A DNA stretch of 64,000 nucleotides from positions 2,666,001 to 2,730,000 of the forward strand of contig MARA01000003.1 of the NCBI GenBank assembly GCA_001792895.1, read 5' to 3'. Positions 63,659-64,000 of the stretch are shown in pieces. Under the pieces are notes generated by a model. The model did no database searches. It was not told the origin of the DNA and worked only from the letters and a program-made list of their open reading frames with translations. The translations under genes and the position numbers were made by a program. Source of the stretch: Lentinus brumalis (taxonomy: Eukaryota; Basidiomycota; Agaricomycetes; Polyporales; Polyporaceae). Position 1 is the first letter of the stretch, and each line of letters begins with the position of its first letter.

Positions 63659-64000
63659 TGTTAAGACCGTGCGCGCCGGGACGAAGTCCGGTGGAAATCC
63701 GGACGGAGTTACGGAGTTACGAAGTCCGGAACGAGACGCGCTGAGGGTGAAGACTTCGGCGAAGCTATTGATCAACGCCTTGAGGATCCACGAAGGTCTT
63801 CAATTTAAGACAGACAAGAGAACCGGGGTTTATACCGGAGCAAGCAACGAGTAAGAAGATAAGCAAGAGATAATACCAAGCCAGAGAGAAGTCAAGCCAG
63901 AGGTAAGAAGTCAAGCAGAAGTCGGAGGTCGGAGGTCGGAGGTCAGAAGTCCGGTCGGAAGGATCGGACGTTGAGAGAGAGAGCGAACAGAATAGATTGA
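63659..64000 (-). repeat. inverted LTR of the same retrotransposon family (cut by window edge)
   Basis: Begins TGTTAAGACC, the reverse complement of the 3' end of the LTR. It matches the LTR through the GACCTCC array (three units here, four in the full element) and beyond to the window end. Bases before it are AAGGG (63654-63658), a candidate target duplication. It is either a solo LTR or the 3' LTR of a second, oppositely oriented element lying to the right. Confidence 0.93.

Overview
The window looks like nuclear DNA from a filamentous basidiomycete, most likely a wood- or litter-decay agaricomycete. Host genes are cut by many short GT-AG introns of about 50-60 bp. The families are typical of Agaricomycetes: DUF6533 and DUF6534 membrane proteins, DUF6698, GMC oxidoreductases of the AA3_2 type, a small Y3-like secreted protein and an adenylate-forming reductase. 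No gene is bacterial or organellar.

Layout. 0.2-1.9 kb: DUF6533 membrane protein (+). 2.7-7.6 kb: long oxysterol-binding protein of the Osh1/Osh2 type (ankyrin-PH-FFAT-ORD, +) whose first intron holds an old tandem duplication. 8.05 kb: intron-containing tRNA-Gly(UCC). 8.4-9.2 kb: Y3-like secreted protein (-). 11.4-13.8 kb: glucose-oxidase-like GMC (+). 14.9-16.4 kb: SAM-dependent methyltransferase (-). 17.8-20.3 kb: second GMC with a GPI-anchor-like tail (+). 21.1-24.0 kb: intracellular-type GMC (-). 24.0-30.8 kb: almost no genes, apart from an orphan broken reading frame at 29.5-30.1 kb next to a 22-bp palindrome. 30.8-32.7 kb: DUF6534 membrane protein (+). 32.7-38.2 kb: gene-poor. 38.2-42.2 kb: adenylation-carrier-reductase enzyme (-). 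42.2-47.0 kb: gene-poor. 47.1-49.3 kb: flavin monooxygenase with a SnoaL-like front domain (+). 52.2-53.6 kb: DUF6698 gene (-). 53.7-61.9 kb: full-length Ty3/Gypsy chromovirus. 63.1-63.6 kb: small Cys-rich unknown (+). 63.66 kb to the edge: another LTR of the same family, inverted.

How the genes may work together. Three GMC flavoenzymes (two secreted, one apparently intracellular), a methyltransferase, an aryl/acyl-acid reductase and a flavin monooxygenase could form a loose oxidative or secondary-metabolic neighbourhood. The long spacers and mixed strands do not prove co-regulation. The secreted GMCs fit extracellular H2O2 supply or quinone cycling in lignocellulose decay.

The retrotransposon is the most informative part. 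It has near-identical LTRs and a 5-bp target duplication. The 11 nt at its predicted mRNA 5' end are exactly complementary to the primer-binding site, which points to Tf1-type self-priming. At the gag/pol junction a canonical A_AAA_AAC slippery heptamer is followed by a UAG and a two-helix stem-loop. The chromodomain keeps its aromatic cage. Between pol and the 3' LTR lies an oppositely oriented gene with its own TATA box and an intron; it encodes a Zn2Cys6-like, coiled-coil, acidic protein.

The element's reading frames, and those of two host genes, are broken almost only by apparent single-base losses, several of them in short homopolymers. This looks more like a consensus-sequence artefact than natural decay.
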